Shown piece after piece: positions 46,392 to 56,170 of a stretch of DNA of 64,000 nt (its first letter is position 1; each line of letters opens with the position of its first letter). Both the position numbers and the translations under genes were made by a program. The notes beneath the pieces are model-generated. The model was not told the origin of the DNA. It saw only the letters and a list, made by a program, of their open reading frames with translations, and did not search any database. The DNA comes from Diaphorobacter nitroreducens (GTDB lineage Bacteria > Pseudomonadota > Gammaproteobacteria > Burkholderiales > Burkholderiaceae_C): NCBI GenBank assembly GCA_003755025.1, contig RJVL01000003.1, forward strand, positions 1-64,000. The letters are read 5' to 3'.

Positions 46392-47366
46392 ACCTCTGTT
46401 TCTTGCTGGGGCGGGCTCCAGATTGGCCTGCCCGCCGGCAGCGGCCGCGTTGGCCGCAGAGGGCGCGTCGGCGCGCACTCGCCAGAAGCGCGCAAACCGC
46501 GGCAAGCCGCTTGCGTGGGTGCCGTTGAAGCGGTAGGTCACCACGGTGCCCGCCGGCGGTGGATTGCGCCGCACCGCATCCGGCAGGCCGCTGCCCAAGC
46601 GCAGGCGCCGGCCGTCGGGCAGCGCCACCAGCAGCGCGCCGGTCTGGCCCGCGTATTTTCCGCGTCCGGGCACGTGCCCTACCACCACGGCCTCCGCATC
46701 CTCGAAGGTCTTGAGCTTGAGCAGATCGTCGCTGCGCCCGCCACGGTAGGGCGCGTCGTCCCGGCGCAGCATCAGTCCCTCGGCGCCAGCCTTCTCCAGC
46801 CGGTGCAGCTGCCCCACCAGTTCCGTGTGGCTGGACACCCGCCACTGCGCGGCAGGCTGGACCCACGGCTGGTACAGATGGGCCACGGTGCGGCGCAGCA
46901 GGGGCAGGCGCTCGCCGAAACCGCCCGGCGCGCGCGGCAGGTCGAACACCATGTACTGCAGCGCGCGCCACTGGGCATCGTCGGGCGTGGCCTGCGCCAC
47001 GGCCGCCTGCGCGGCGGCAAACTGGCCGCGGCCTGCCCACAGTTCGCCATCCATCGGTACCGGCGGCCAGCCGGCGGTGAACCACGCTGGCGCCCGGATG
47101 GGCAGGCCCTGCCGGCTGATCAGTTGATGACCGGTCCAGAGGGCGCGCACACCGTCGTATTTTTCGCTCACCCAATAGTCCGCGACCACCACGCCCGGGT
47201 GGTAATGCTGCGCCAGCGTGGGCGAGGGCGCCGCCGGGTCCGCGGAGGAGGGCGACTCCAGGGCAGCAGCCGGCTGCGCGTTTGATGCTCCTACACAAGC
47301 AGCTACGGCTAGTAGCCAGGCCCAGCGTCGGAGGGCCAACAGTGCGAAGTGCGTTGCAGGGAGCAT
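46386..47366 (-). CDS. ligE: Periplasmic ATP-dependent DNA ligase (LigE-type)
   Basis: A 326-residue precursor. Residues 1-30 form a signal peptide (LRRWAWLLAVAACVGASNA). SEKYDGVRALW contains the nucleotidyl lysine Lys69 of motif I (KxDGxR); MDGELW, EGLMLRR and LLKLKT are motifs III, IV and V. A C-terminal OB-fold follows. There is no N-terminal DNA-binding domain, matching minimal Lig E enzymes that are exported and linked to extracellular DNA or DNA uptake. The ATG at 47366 is preferred because the signal peptide starts there. Confidence 0.85.
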   Translation of the reverse strand: MLPATHFALLALRRWAWLLAVAACVGASNAQPAAALESPSSADPAAPSPTLAQHYHPGVVVADYWVSEKYDGVRALWTGHQLISRQGLPIRAPAWFTAGWPPVPMDGELWAGRGQFAAAQAAVAQATPDDAQWRALQYMVFDLPRAPGGFGERLPLLRRTVAHLYQPWVQPAAQWRVSSHTELVGQLHRLEKAGAEGLMLRRDDAPYRGGRSDDLLKLKTFEDAEAVVVGHVPGRGKYAGQTGALLVALPDGRRLRLGSGLPDAVRRNPPPAGTVVTYRFNGTHASGLPRFARFWRVRADAPSAANAAAAGGQANLEPAPARNRGK

Positions 47367-47409
47367 GGCAGAGTCCGGATTCAGGAACTCTGGATTGTCG
47401 GCGATGCAA

Positions 47410-47452
47410 AAAATATAGCGGTCAGCGCTTGCTGGATGCTTGCTAGAGGTCG
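47410..47452 (+). repeat. Dispersed palindromic repeat, copy I
   Basis: AATATAGCGGTCAGCGCTTG followed by GATGCTTGCTAGAGGTC. It lies upstream of ligE and downstream of the tRNA-Thr terminator. Confidence 0.65.
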
Positions 47453-47561
47453 AAGGGGTCTTTACGTCGGCTTTGCGGTGCGGCGGGTGGATGGCAGAGA
47501 AGCCGCAACGGATGGTCCAACTCTCCGAGAGCGCCGGACTTCCCATGCACTCCGCAAAGCA

Positions 47562-47593
47562 AAAGCCCCTGACTCTTGCGAATCAGGGGCTTT
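47562..47593 (-). terminator. Terminator after tRNA-Thr
   Basis: AAAGCCCCTGA (47562-47572) pairs perfectly with TCAGGGGCTTT (47583-47593); a T-rich tract follows on the minus strand. It lies five bases after the tRNA CCA end. Confidence 0.88.
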
Positions 47594-47598
47594 CATTG

Positions 47599-47674
47599 TG
47601 GTGCCGGAGACATGAATCGAACACGCGACCTTCTCATTACGAATGAGCTGCTCTACCGACTGAGCTACACCGGC
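47599..47674 (-). tRNA. tRNA-Thr (anticodon CGT)
   Basis: A 76-base tRNA gene including an encoded CCA. The acceptor is GCCGGTG/CTCCGGC with one U-U mismatch, the D-arm GCTCAGTCGGTAGAGC, anticodon loop TTCGTAA with anticodon CGT (reads ACG, Thr), and T-loop TTCGATT. It starts 11 bases after the fbp stop, so it may be processed from the fbp transcript or have a promoter inside fbp. Confidence 0.93.
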
Positions 47675-47685
47675 GAAGACTCAGA

Positions 47686-48705
47686 TTATATACCGGAGTG
47701 GTAACTTGTCACGCGATCGACCTCATTCTTTGAGCCCAGGATCACGCTCACGCGTTCGTGCAACTGGGCGGGCTGGATGTCCAGGATGCGCTGGCGGCCG
47801 TTGGTGGCGGCGCCGCCGGCCTGCTCGACCAGCCAGCCCATGGGGTTGGCCTCATACATCAGGCGCAGCTTGCCGGGCTTGTTTGGCTCGCGCTTGTCCC
47901 AGGGGTACATGAAGATGCCGCCGCGCATCAGGATGCGGTGCACGTCGGCGACCATGCTGGCGATCCAGCGCATGTTGAAGTCCTTGCCGCGCGGGCCTTC
48001 CTTGCCCTGCAGGCATTCGTCGATGTAGCGGCGCACGGGCGCATCCCAGTGGCGCATATTGCTCATGTTGATCGCGAATTCCTTGGTGTCCTCGGGAATA
48101 CGGATGTTCTCGCGCGTGAGCACGAAGGAGCCCTGTTCGCGGTCCAGCGTGAACATGGCCACGCCGTCGCCCACGGTCAGCACCAACGTGGTCTGCGGAC
48201 CATAGATGCAGTAGCCTGCTGCGACCTGCTGGTGGCCGGGTTGCAAGAAGTCGGCTTCGGTGACGGGTTCGTCGGTGGTGGGATCGTCATGGTGCTTGTG
48301 CAGCACCGAGAAAATGGTGCCAATGCTCACGTTGACGTCGATGTTGGACGAACCGTCCAGGGGGTCGAACATCAGCAGGTACTCGCCCTGGGGAAAGCGG
48401 TTAGGCACCACATAGATCCCATCCATTTCCTCAGATGCCATCGCAGCCAGATGCCCGCCCCATTCGTTGGCTTCGATCAACACCTCGTTCGCAATGATGT
48501 CCAGCTTCTTCTGCACCTCACCCTGAACGTTCTCGGTTCCGGCGGTGCCCATCACGTCGCCGAGATCGCCCTTGTTCACGGCGAAGCTGATGCGCTTGCA
48601 GGCGCGCGCGACCACCTCCACCAGCAGGCGCAACTGCGGGGGGATGCGGCCATGGACGCGCTGCTGCTCGACAAGGTAGCGGGTGAGGCTGATACGTTCG
48701 GTCAT
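47686..48705 (-). CDS. fbp: Fructose-1,6-bisphosphatase class I
   Basis: A 339-residue enzyme. [20 protein letters not shown] is the metal- and phosphate-binding signature, and [20 protein letters not shown] is the substrate loop. It dephosphorylates fructose-1,6-bisphosphate in gluconeogenesis and, where present, the Calvin cycle. It starts 11 bases after pepN on the same strand, and tRNA-Thr follows after 11 bases. GAAAGG precedes the ATG. Confidence 0.96.
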   Translation of the reverse strand: MTERISLTRYLVEQQRVHGRIPPQLRLLVEVVARACKRISFAVNKGDLGDVMGTAGTENVQGEVQKKLDIIANEVLIEANEWGGHLAAMASEEMDGIYVVPNRFPQGEYLLMFDPLDGSSNIDVNVSIGTIFSVLHKHHDDPTTDEPVTEADFLQPGHQQVAAGYCIYGPQTTLVLTVGDGVAMFTLDREQGSFVLTRENIRIPEDTKEFAINMSNMRHWDAPVRRYIDECLQGKEGPRGKDFNMRWIASMVADVHRILMRGGIFMYPWDKREPNKPGKLRLMYEANPMGWLVEQAGGAATNGRQRILDIQPAQLHERVSVILGSKNEVDRVTSYHSGI

Positions 48706-48716
48706 GGAGGCCTTTC

Positions 48717-51428
48717 TTAATCGGCAAGGGCGCGGGTGACGACTTCGCGCACGTCGTTGGAGAGGTCGGACTTGGCGGCCACGCGGGAGATGGCTTCGTG
48801 GGCGGCCGTGCGGTAAGGCTCGGCGAGCTTCTTCCAGCGGTCCAGCGCACGCGCCAGGCGGGCGGCCACCTGGGGGTTGAGACTGTCCAGCTCCAGCACG
48901 CGGTCGGCCCAGAAGACGTAGCCGGCGGCGTCGGTGCGGTGAAAGCCCCCGGGGTTGCCGTTGCAGTAACTGAAGATCACGCTGCGCGCGCGGTTGGGGT
49001 TCTTGATGTGGAAGTCCGGGTGCTTCATGAGCTGGCGCACGGCCGGCAGCACCTGGCCGCCGCGGTCGGGCGCGCCCGCCTGCAGCGCGAACCACTTGTC
49101 CAGCACCAAGGCGTCGTCCTTGAACAGCGCATGAAAGCGCGCCAGCGCGGGCGCTGCCAACTCGTGGCCGCTGCCGACCAGCGCCGCCAGCGCGTTGAAG
49201 CGGTCGGTCATATTGCCCGCGTCCTTGAAGCGCTGGTAGGTCTTGCCGGGCCACACGATGTCGCCGCTGGAACGTGCGGCCAGGCACAGCATGCCCAGGG
49301 CTAGGCCGGCCAGGGCGCGGCGGCCCGCCGACACGGCATCCGGGCGGTAGCCGCCCGTGGCGTGGTGCTCCTCCCAGGCCCAGACCCAGTCGTCACGCAG
49401 CGCCAGGGCCAGCTGCTCGCGCAGCGCCTCGCGCACGGCATGCACGCGCTGCGGGTCCACCGTGTCCAGCTGCTCGGCGATGTAGCCCTCGGACGGCAGG
49501 GTCAGCACCAGTTCCTTGAAGGCCGCGTCCAGCGTGGGGTGGCGCAGTACGTCGCGCATGGCCTGCACCAGCGGCTGGGGCAGGAGGTTCTGGCCGATCT
49601 GGCCGTTTACGCCCGCCAGTAAAGCGCCATCAGCTATCGCATTGATAGCGATGCGCAGCATCAGGCGCTGGCCGGCTTCCCAGCGGTTGAAGGCATCGCT
49701 GTCGTGCGCCAGCAGGGTGAGCAGCTCGGCGTCGCTGTATTCGCAGTCCAGGACCACCGGTGCGCTGAAGGAGCGCAGCAGCGAGGGCACGGGCGGCACG
49801 TCCACCCCTGTGAAGGTGAGCGTCATCTCGCCCTCGGTCAGCACCACGGTGCGCTCCGGAGCGCCCGCCGCGGCTTCGCCGTCCAGCTGCAGTGCCAGGG
49901 CGCGGCCGTCGGTGCCCACCAGGCCCAGCGTCACGGGGATCACAAAGGGCAGCTTGTCGGGCTGGCCCGGCGTGGCGGGGCAGCTTTGGGACAGCGTGAG
50001 CGTGTAGCGGCGTGCGTCGGCGTCGTACTGGCCAACGGCCTTCACGCGCGGCGTGCCTGCCTGGGAGTACCAGCGCTTGAATTGCTCCAGGTGCTGGGCC
50101 AGCGGGCTGCCGGGGTTGGCGTCGGCCATGGCCTGGGCGAAGTCGTCGCAGGTCACGGCCTGGCCGTCGTGGCGCTCGAAGTACAGCTTCAGCCCCTTGG
50201 CAAAACCGTCGCGCCCGACCAGGTTGTGCTGCATGCGCACGACCTCGGAGCCCTTCTCATAGATCGTGACGGTGTAGAAGTTGTTGATCTCGACATAGCT
50301 GTCGGGCCGCACGGGGTGGGCCATGGGGCCCGCATCCTCGGGGAACTGCACGGTGCGCAGCACGCGCACGTCCTCGATGCGCTTGACGGCGCGCGCGGAC
50401 GGGCTGCCCGCCATGTCCATGCTGAATTCCTGGTCGCGAAAGACGGTGAGGCCTTCCTTGAGCGACAGCTGGAACCAGTCGCGGCAGGTGACGCGGTTGC
50501 CTGTCCAGTTGTGGAAGTACTCGTGGCCCACTACGGACTCGATGTTGGCGAAGTCCACGTCCGTCGCCGTGGCCTGGCTGGCCAGAACGTACTTCGTGTT
50601 GAAGATGTTCAGGCCCTTGTTTTCCATGGCGCCCATGTTGAAGTCGCTGGTGGCGACGATCATGAAGCGGTCCAGGTCCAGGCTCAGGCCGAAGCGCGCC
50701 TCGTCCCACGCGATGCTGGCCATGAGGGAGTTCATGGCGTGCTCGGTCTTCTCCAGGTCGCCCGGGCGCACGTACACCTGCAGCAGATGCTCGCGCCCCG
50801 CGCGGCTCTTGATCTTCTGCTCGCGCGCGACCAGCTTGCCGGCCACCAGGGCGAACAGGTAGCTGGGCTTCTTGTGCGGGTCCACCCACTTGGCGAAGTG
50901 GCGGCCGTCTTCCAGCTCGCCGCTGTCCACCAGGTTGCCGTTGGACAGCAGCACGGGGTAGTCGGCCTTGCTGGCGCGCAGCAGCACGCTGTAGCTGGCC
51001 ATGACGTCGGGGCGGTCCAGGAAGTAGGTGATGCGCCGAAATCCCTCGGCCTCGCACTGCGTGAAGAAGGTGCCCTGGCTCACGTACAGGCCCGACAGCT
51101 GGGTGTTCTTGGCGGGCGCGCAGGTGGTGAAAATCTCCAGCTCGAAGGGCTCGGTGCCCTCCGGCAGGTTTTCCAGCACCAGCTGGCCGCCGTCCAGCTT
51201 GAACGAGGTGCCGGCGCCGTTGACCATCACGCGCGCCAGGTTCAGCTCGTCGCCATCCAGGCGCAACGGCTGCGCGGGTACGTCGGCATTGCGGCGCACG
51301 CGCAGGCGGCTCAGCACGCGGGTCTTGGCCGGGTCCAGGTCAAAGGTGAGATCCACCGTGTCGATCCAGTACGCGGGGGCCGCGTAGTCGGCACGGTGGA
51401 TGGCGATGGGTTGTCCTTCTCTCATCAT
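48717..51428 (-). CDS. pepN: Aminopeptidase N
   Basis: A 903-residue M1 zinc metallopeptidase, about 30 residues longer than E. coli PepN. GAMENKG is the substrate-recognition motif and [19 protein letters not shown] contains the HEXXH zinc site. It removes N-terminal residues from cytoplasmic peptides. Part of the extra length ([18 protein letters not shown], coded at about 49610-49664) comes from a segment resembling the dispersed repeat. It lies 45 bases after prfB and 11 before fbp. The two first codons are both ATG. Confidence 0.95.
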   Translation of the reverse strand: MMREGQPIAIHRADYAAPAYWIDTVDLTFDLDPAKTRVLSRLRVRRNADVPAQPLRLDGDELNLARVMVNGAGTSFKLDGGQLVLENLPEGTEPFELEIFTTCAPAKNTQLSGLYVSQGTFFTQCEAEGFRRITYFLDRPDVMASYSVLLRASKADYPVLLSNGNLVDSGELEDGRHFAKWVDPHKKPSYLFALVAGKLVAREQKIKSRAGREHLLQVYVRPGDLEKTEHAMNSLMASIAWDEARFGLSLDLDRFMIVATSDFNMGAMENKGLNIFNTKYVLASQATATDVDFANIESVVGHEYFHNWTGNRVTCRDWFQLSLKEGLTVFRDQEFSMDMAGSPSARAVKRIEDVRVLRTVQFPEDAGPMAHPVRPDSYVEINNFYTVTIYEKGSEVVRMQHNLVGRDGFAKGLKLYFERHDGQAVTCDDFAQAMADANPGSPLAQHLEQFKRWYSQAGTPRVKAVGQYDADARRYTLTLSQSCPATPGQPDKLPFVIPVTLGLVGTDGRALALQLDGEAAAGAPERTVVLTEGEMTLTFTGVDVPPVPSLLRSFSAPVVLDCEYSDAELLTLLAHDSDAFNRWEAGQRLMLRIAINAIADGALLAGVNGQIGQNLLPQPLVQAMRDVLRHPTLDAAFKELVLTLPSEGYIAEQLDTVDPQRVHAVREALREQLALALRDDWVWAWEEHHATGGYRPDAVSAGRRALAGLALGMLCLAARSSGDIVWPGKTYQRFKDAGNMTDRFNALAALVGSGHELAAPALARFHALFKDDALVLDKWFALQAGAPDRGGQVLPAVRQLMKHPDFHIKNPNRARSVIFSYCNGNPGGFHRTDAAGYVFWADRVLELDSLNPQVAARLARALDRWKKLAEPYRTAAHEAISRVAAKSDLSNDVREVVTRALAD
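49616..49662 (-). repeat. Repeat-like segment inside pepN, copy J
   Basis: On the minus strand GCGATAGCTGATGGCGCTTT resembles the left half of the dispersed repeat and is read in frame within pepN. The match is partial, so chance is not excluded. Confidence 0.4.
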
Positions 51429-51473
51429 GGCGATGGGCTTTCCAATCTGTGCGGGCGCGTTTGCACGCCCTGT

Positions 51474-52578
51474 TTAGACACCCTGCTTGAGCGAGGCTTC
51501 GATGAACACGTCCAGGTCGCCGTCCAGCACCTTCTGCGTGGCGGAGACTTCGACGTTGGTGCGCAGGTCCTTGATGCGGCTGTTGTCCAGCACGTAGCTG
51601 CGGATCTGGTGGCCCCAGCCCACGTCGGTCTTGGTGTCTTCCAGCTTCTGCTGCTCTTCCATGCGCTTGCGCATTTCGAAGTCATACAGGCGCGAGCGCA
51701 GGCGCTGCCAGGCCACGTCGCGGTTGCTGTGCTGGCTGCGGCCATCCTGGCACTGCACCACGATCCCCGTGGGGATGTGTGTCAGACGGACGGCCGAATC
51801 GGTCTTGTTGATGTGCTGGCCGCCCGCGCCCGAGGCACGGTAGGTGTCGGTGCGCACGTCGGACGGGTTGATGTTGATCTCGATGGAGTCATCGATCTCG
51901 GGGTAGACGAACAGCGACGCGAACGATGTGTGGCGCCCGCCCGACGAGTCGAACGGTGACTTGCGCACCAGGCGGTGCACGCCGGTCTCGGTGCGCAGCA
52001 GGCCGTAGGCGTACTCGCCCTCGATCTTGATCGTGGCGCTCTTGATGCCGGCCACGTCGCCCGGTGTTTCTTCTTCCACCGTGGCCTTGAAGCCCTTGCG
52101 CTCGGCGTACTTCAGGTACTGGCGCAGCAGCATGCTGGCCCAGTCGCAGGCCTCGGTGCCGCCGGCGCCGGCCTGGATGTCCACGAAGCAGTTCAGCGGG
52201 TCGGCCTCATTGCTGAACATGCGGCGGAATTCCAGCTCCTCGATGAGCGGGCGCAGCTTCTCGGCCTCGGCTTCGATGGTCATCAGGCCCGCCTCGTCGC
52301 CTTCTTCCTTGCTCATTTCGTAGAGCTCGGCGTTGTCGGCCAGCTCGGTGGTGAGCTTTTGCAGCGTCAGCACCACGGCGTCGAGCGACTTCTTTTCCTT
52401 GCCGAGCTCCTGGGCCTTCTTGGGGTCGTTCCAGACAGCCGGGTCTTCTAGCGATGCGTTGACGGTGCGCAGGCGTTCGAACTTGGCATCGTAGTCAAAG
52501 ATACCTCCGTAGCTCTTGGGTCCGCTCGGTCAGGTCTTCGAGGGTGGTGCCGATGAGGTTGATGCGTTCTGCTTCCAT
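51474..52578 (-). CDS. prfB: Peptide chain release factor 2, with programmed +1 frameshift
   Basis: A 367-residue RF2 encoded in two frames. Codons 1-27 (52578-52498) end ...LRRYL at a CTT followed by an in-frame TGA (52497-52495); translation shifts +1 onto GAC (52496) and continues to 51474. GGAGG three bases before CTT TGA C is the canonical internal Shine-Dalgarno that drives the shift. The RF2 tripeptide SPF (KSPFDSSGG) and the GGQ motif ([17 protein letters not shown]) are present. RF2 reads UGA and UAA stops and thus limits its own synthesis. Confidence 0.97.
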
Positions 52579-52687
52579 GGTGCGGGTGTCCTGGTGGTGT
52601 CTTGTGAATAACGCGCGATTTTCTCATGGCGGGCTGATGCCCCCGCTAACACACTCTGCAGCGCCGGGAACCGGCCGGGATTATATG

Positions 52688-52751
52688 CGGTTGCTATCTT
52701 TATGATAGCTATCTGCGCTTGATGGGTGGGCGCTATAGGCTGTTTTTGCCT
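52688..52751 (+). repeat. Dispersed palindromic repeat, copy K
   Basis: GATAGCTATCTGCGCTTG and GGCGCTATAGGCTGTTTTTG. It lies upstream of prfB and directly after the stop of ddh (both minus strand). Confidence 0.75.
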
Positions 52752-52765
52752 GATGCCCGCGGGGC

Positions 52766-53773
52766 TTACAGGAACTGCTCGCGCAGTTCCGCCGCGCTCT
52801 TGGCCGACAGCAGGGCGGGCGCCACGTCCAGCACGGTCTTGCAACCGAACTGACCCGCCGCGTGCATGCGGTGCACCGCGCGTGCATAGGCCACCAGCAC
52901 GCTGGCGGTGAACTCGGGGTTGCTGTCCAGCTGCAGTCGGTATTCGATGACCTGCTTGCTGGGCGCCGAGGTGTTGCCGCTGCGGATCACGAACCCGCCG
53001 TGCGGCATGGCGCCATGGTCGCGCGCCAGTTCCTCGGCGCTGATGAACTGCACCGTGGTGTCGTACTGGTCAAAGTAGTGCGGCATGCCGACGATGGCCC
53101 GGCGCACCGCGTCAGCGTCGGCACCGTCCTGCAGCACCACGAAGCACTCGCGCCGGTGCTTCTCGCGCGTGGACAGATCGGGACGCACGCCGCTGCGCAC
53201 CTTGTCCACTGCCTCGGGCACGGGGATGGTGTACTGCACGCCACCCGCCACGCCGGGCACGCGGCGCACCGCGTCGGAGTGGCCCTGGCTCAGGCCCTTG
53301 CCCCAAAAAGTGTAGGTAGCCCCGTCGGGCAGCAGGGCCTCGCCCATCACGCGGTTGATGGAGAACAGGCCCGGATCCCAGCCGGCCGAGATCAGTGCGG
53401 TGGTCTGGCCGGCCTGGGCCGCGGCGTCCACGGCGGCGAAATGCCCGGGGATGCGCGCATGGGTGTCGAAGCTGTCCACCAGATTGAAATGCGCGGCCAG
53501 CTCGGGGCTTTGCCAGGGCAGGTCGTCCTTGGAACCACCGCACAGCGCCAGCACATCGATAGCGCCCTTGTGGCGCAACAGGCTGTCCATGCCGTGCACC
53601 GGAACGCTTGCGCCCAGCGGCTTGAGCTGCGCGGGGTCGCGGCGCGTGAAGATGCCGGCAATCGCCATGTCGGGGTTCTTGGCGATTGCGGCCTCAACGC
53701 CGCGCCCCAGATTGCCGTAGCCGACGATGCCGATGCGGGTGGCGGGAGGGTGGGCGTCGCGGTTCTGGTCCAT
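52766..53773 (-). CDS. ddh: meso-Diaminopimelate D-dehydrogenase
   Basis: A 335-residue NADP-dependent enzyme. VGYGNLGRG (18-25) is the dinucleotide site, FTRRDP follows as in Ddh, and SAGWDPGLFS and FWGKGLSQGHSDA are diagnostic Ddh segments that contact diaminopimelate. It makes meso-diaminopimelate from tetrahydrodipicolinate in one step, bypassing the DapD/C/E/F steps. This route is less common in proteobacteria. It is a single gene; whether the standard dap pathway is also present cannot be seen here. Confidence 0.9.
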   Translation of the reverse strand: MDQNRDAHPPATRIGIVGYGNLGRGVEAAIAKNPDMAIAGIFTRRDPAQLKPLGASVPVHGMDSLLRHKGAIDVLALCGGSKDDLPWQSPELAAHFNLVDSFDTHARIPGHFAAVDAAAQAGQTTALISAGWDPGLFSINRVMGEALLPDGATYTFWGKGLSQGHSDAVRRVPGVAGGVQYTIPVPEAVDKVRSGVRPDLSTREKHRRECFVVLQDGADADAVRRAIVGMPHYFDQYDTTVQFISAEELARDHGAMPHGGFVIRSGNTSAPSKQVIEYRLQLDSNPEFTASVLVAYARAVHRMHAAGQFGCKTVLDVAPALLSAKSAAELREQFL

Positions 53774-53980
53774 GCGGTGGGGCTACCTTTCGTGGGTTGA
53801 CAACAAAGCGGCAAAGCGCGGTTGCCCGATTGTCGGCCACGGGCGGCAGCGCTTGCCACGACACCGCGCTGCGCGGCGGGGATATCTGCGGTGGGGCCGC
53901 CCGTGAGCAGCGGCCGCGCCCGTTGCACGACGCACAGGCGAGCGTGGGCAGCGCGAGCGCCGCGTGCGCAAGGCGTCGAC

Positions 53981-54916
53981 TCAGGCTGCGGGCGCCGGCC
54001 CGGCCACGAACGCCTCGATCAGCGCCGCCACGGCCTGCGGCTGGTCGTGGTGCAGCATGTGGCCTGCGTCCTCGACCACAGCGTGCCGCACGTCGCGCAC
54101 CTGGGTCAGGCGCTGGTGGTATTCCTGCAGCGTGTAGCGGCCCTTCCACCACTGGCCCAGGCTGTCGTCGCTGGCATGCACCGAGAGCACCGGCGCGGTG
54201 ATGGCCTGGTACAGCGCCAGCACCTCGTCCACCCGGTACAGCTGCGGGTTCACGATCTTGTGCGCCGCATCGCCCTGGATGTGCCAGCGGCCCTGGGCAT
54301 CTTGCGCCGCCCAATGGCGGGCGAGCCATGCGGCCTTGTCCGAGGGCAGGCGCGGGTTGGTCTTCATCAGCCGCAGGGCCACGCCGTCGGCGCTGTCGTA
54401 GTGCTTCAGGGCCAGGTCGCCGCGCTCGAATTGGCGGATCTCGTCCATCCACTGCGCCAGCCGCTGGGGGGCCCGCGCCGGCTGGGTGGCGGGCAAGCCG
54501 AAGCCCTCCAGGTTCACCAGGCGGCGGATGCGCGACGGCCGCGCGCCGGCATACAGCATGGCCACGTTGCCGCCCATGCTGTGGCCCACCAGGTCCACGG
54601 GCTGCTCGCCGGCATAGTGGTCCAGTAGCTGGTCCAGGTCGGCCAGGTAGTCCACGAAGTGGTAGCTGTCGCTCGGTGCGGGCGTGCGCGTGTGGCCGAA
54701 GCCGCGCCAGTCCGGCGCGATGATCTGGCGGCCCGCGGCAAAGGCGGCGCTGAAGGCGTCCACCACGAACTGGTAGGACGCGCCCACGTCCATCCAGCCA
54801 TGCAGCAGCACGAGGGGCGGCGCATCGGCGGGGCGCTCGCCCCAGACCCGCACGTGGTAGTGCAGCGTGCGAACGGGAACGGTCTCGGTGCGGCAAGGGC
54901 ATTGGGCTTGGTACAT
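53981..54916 (-). CDS. Alpha/beta-fold hydrolase
   Basis: A 311-residue hydrolase. LVLLHGWMDVGASYQF is the oxyanion-hole strand, VGHSMGG gives the nucleophile Ser113, and EDAGHMLHHDQP the catalytic histidine. APDWRGFGHTRTP is typical of epoxide-hydrolase/haloalkane-dehalogenase-like members. The substrate is unknown. It stands alone between ddh and the divergent aldo-keto reductase. Confidence 0.82.
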   Translation of the reverse strand: MYQAQCPCRTETVPVRTLHYHVRVWGERPADAPPLVLLHGWMDVGASYQFVVDAFSAAFAAGRQIIAPDWRGFGHTRTPAPSDSYHFVDYLADLDQLLDHYAGEQPVDLVGHSMGGNVAMLYAGARPSRIRRLVNLEGFGLPATQPARAPQRLAQWMDEIRQFERGDLALKHYDSADGVALRLMKTNPRLPSDKAAWLARHWAAQDAQGRWHIQGDAAHKIVNPQLYRVDEVLALYQAITAPVLSVHASDDSLGQWWKGRYTLQEYHQRLTQVRDVRHAVVEDAGHMLHHDQPQAVAALIEAFVAGPAPAA

Positions 54917-55043
54917 GGGTGGATTATTTCGCGGTGAACCGTCCGCGGCGCGTCGTGGCGGCGACAACGCGGCGGAGTGGGTGCGGCCTGCGCGATGTGA
55001 CGCGAATCCGTAAACTCGGGCGCAACTGTCTTTCGGAGCCTTC

Positions 55044-56105
55044 ATGCATACCCTTCCCCTTGGCCACAGCGACCTGCACGTCACGCCGATCTGCCTGGGC
55101 ACCATGACCTTTGGCGAACAAGTGGCGGAGCCGGCGGCGCACGCCATCCTCGACCGCGCGCTGGAGCGCGGCGTGAACTTCATCGACACGGCCGAGATGT
55201 ATGCCGTGCCCGCGCGCGAGGCCACCTGTGGCGCCACCGAATCCATCATCGGCCGCTGGTTCGCCAGCCGCCCGGGCATGCGCGGCAAGGTGGTGCTGGC
55301 CACCAAGGTGGCGGGCCCGTCGCGCGGCATGCCGTGGATCCGCAAGGGCCAGGGCATGACGGCGGCGGACATCGTCGCCTCGTGTGAGGGCAGCCTGCGC
55401 CGGCTGCAGACCGACGTGATCGACCTGTACCAGATCCACTGGCCCGAGCGGCACGTGCCCGCGTTCGGCACGCTGTACTACGACCCGTCCAAGGAAGTCA
55501 GCACCACGCCCATCCACGACCAGTTGGAAGCACTGGCCGGCCTGGTGCGTGCGGGCAAGGTGCGCTATGTCGGCCTGTCCAATGAGACGCCCTACGGCGT
55601 GCACGAGTTCGTGCGCCTGGCGGAGCAGCACGGGCTGCCGCGCGTGGCGTCGGTCCAGAACCCGTACTGCCTGCTCAACCGCAGCTGGGAAAACGCCATG
55701 GACGAGACGTGCCACCGCCTGGGCGTGTCGCTGCTTGCGTATTCGCCGCTGGCGTTCGGCCTGCTCACCGGCAAGTTCGACCAGTACGCGCCCGCCGACG
55801 CGGGTGCGCCGCAACAGGCGCGCATCGCGCGCTATGAGTCGGTGCGCAAGCAGCGCTGGGGCCGTCCCGAGGCGCTGGCTGCGGCGCGCCGCTACAACCA
55901 GCTCGCGCGTGACCACGGCCTGTCGCCCACGCAGATGGCGCTGGCCTTCTGCTACCACCAATGGCGCGTGAGCAGCACCATCATCGGCGTGACATCCCTT
56001 GCGCAACTGGACGAAGACCTGGATGCGTGGGACACGCGCCTGTCGCCCGAACTGCTGGCCGCCATCGATGCGGTGCGCTGGGAGATGCGCGATCCGGCGC
56101 AGTGA
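55044..56105 (+). CDS. Aldo-keto reductase, Tas-like
   Basis: A 353-residue NADP-dependent TIM-barrel reductase. FIDTAEMYAVP carries catalytic Asp and Tyr, LATKVAGPS the Lys and YQIHWPER the His. The insertion PERHVPAFGTLYYDPSKE and the length match the Tas subgroup. Physiological substrate unknown. It precedes ybaK by 65 bases, with repeat copy L in between. Confidence 0.88.
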   Translation: MHTLPLGHSDLHVTPICLGTMTFGEQVAEPAAHAILDRALERGVNFIDTAEMYAVPAREATCGATESIIGRWFASRPGMRGKVVLATKVAGPSRGMPWIRKGQGMTAADIVASCEGSLRRLQTDVIDLYQIHWPERHVPAFGTLYYDPSKEVSTTPIHDQLEALAGLVRAGKVRYVGLSNETPYGVHEFVRLAEQHGLPRVASVQNPYCLLNRSWENAMDETCHRLGVSLLAYSPLAFGLLTGKFDQYAPADAGAPQQARIARYESVRKQRWGRPEALAAARRYNQLARDHGLSPTQMALAFCYHQWRVSSTIIGVTSLAQLDEDLDAWDTRLSPELLAAIDAVRWEMRDPAQ

Positions 56106-56112
56106 GTTTTGG

Positions 56113-56167
56113 ATCGAATCGGCCTGTAACGCTTGATTGGTAAGCGCGGGCAGCTATTGTTTTTGAG
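56113..56167 (-). repeat. Dispersed palindromic repeat, copy L
   Basis: Read on the minus strand: ATAGCTGCCCGCGCTTACC, then CAAGCGTTACAGGCC. GCGCTT/AAGCG form the stem. It fills the gap between the aldo-keto reductase gene and ybaK. Confidence 0.78.
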
Positions 56168-56170
56168 TTT

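Noticed and set aside
47283-47320. Another copy of the dispersed repeat in the ligE signal-peptide region
   Set aside because: Only GTAGCTGCTTG is shared and the rest encodes a normal signal peptide; likely chance.
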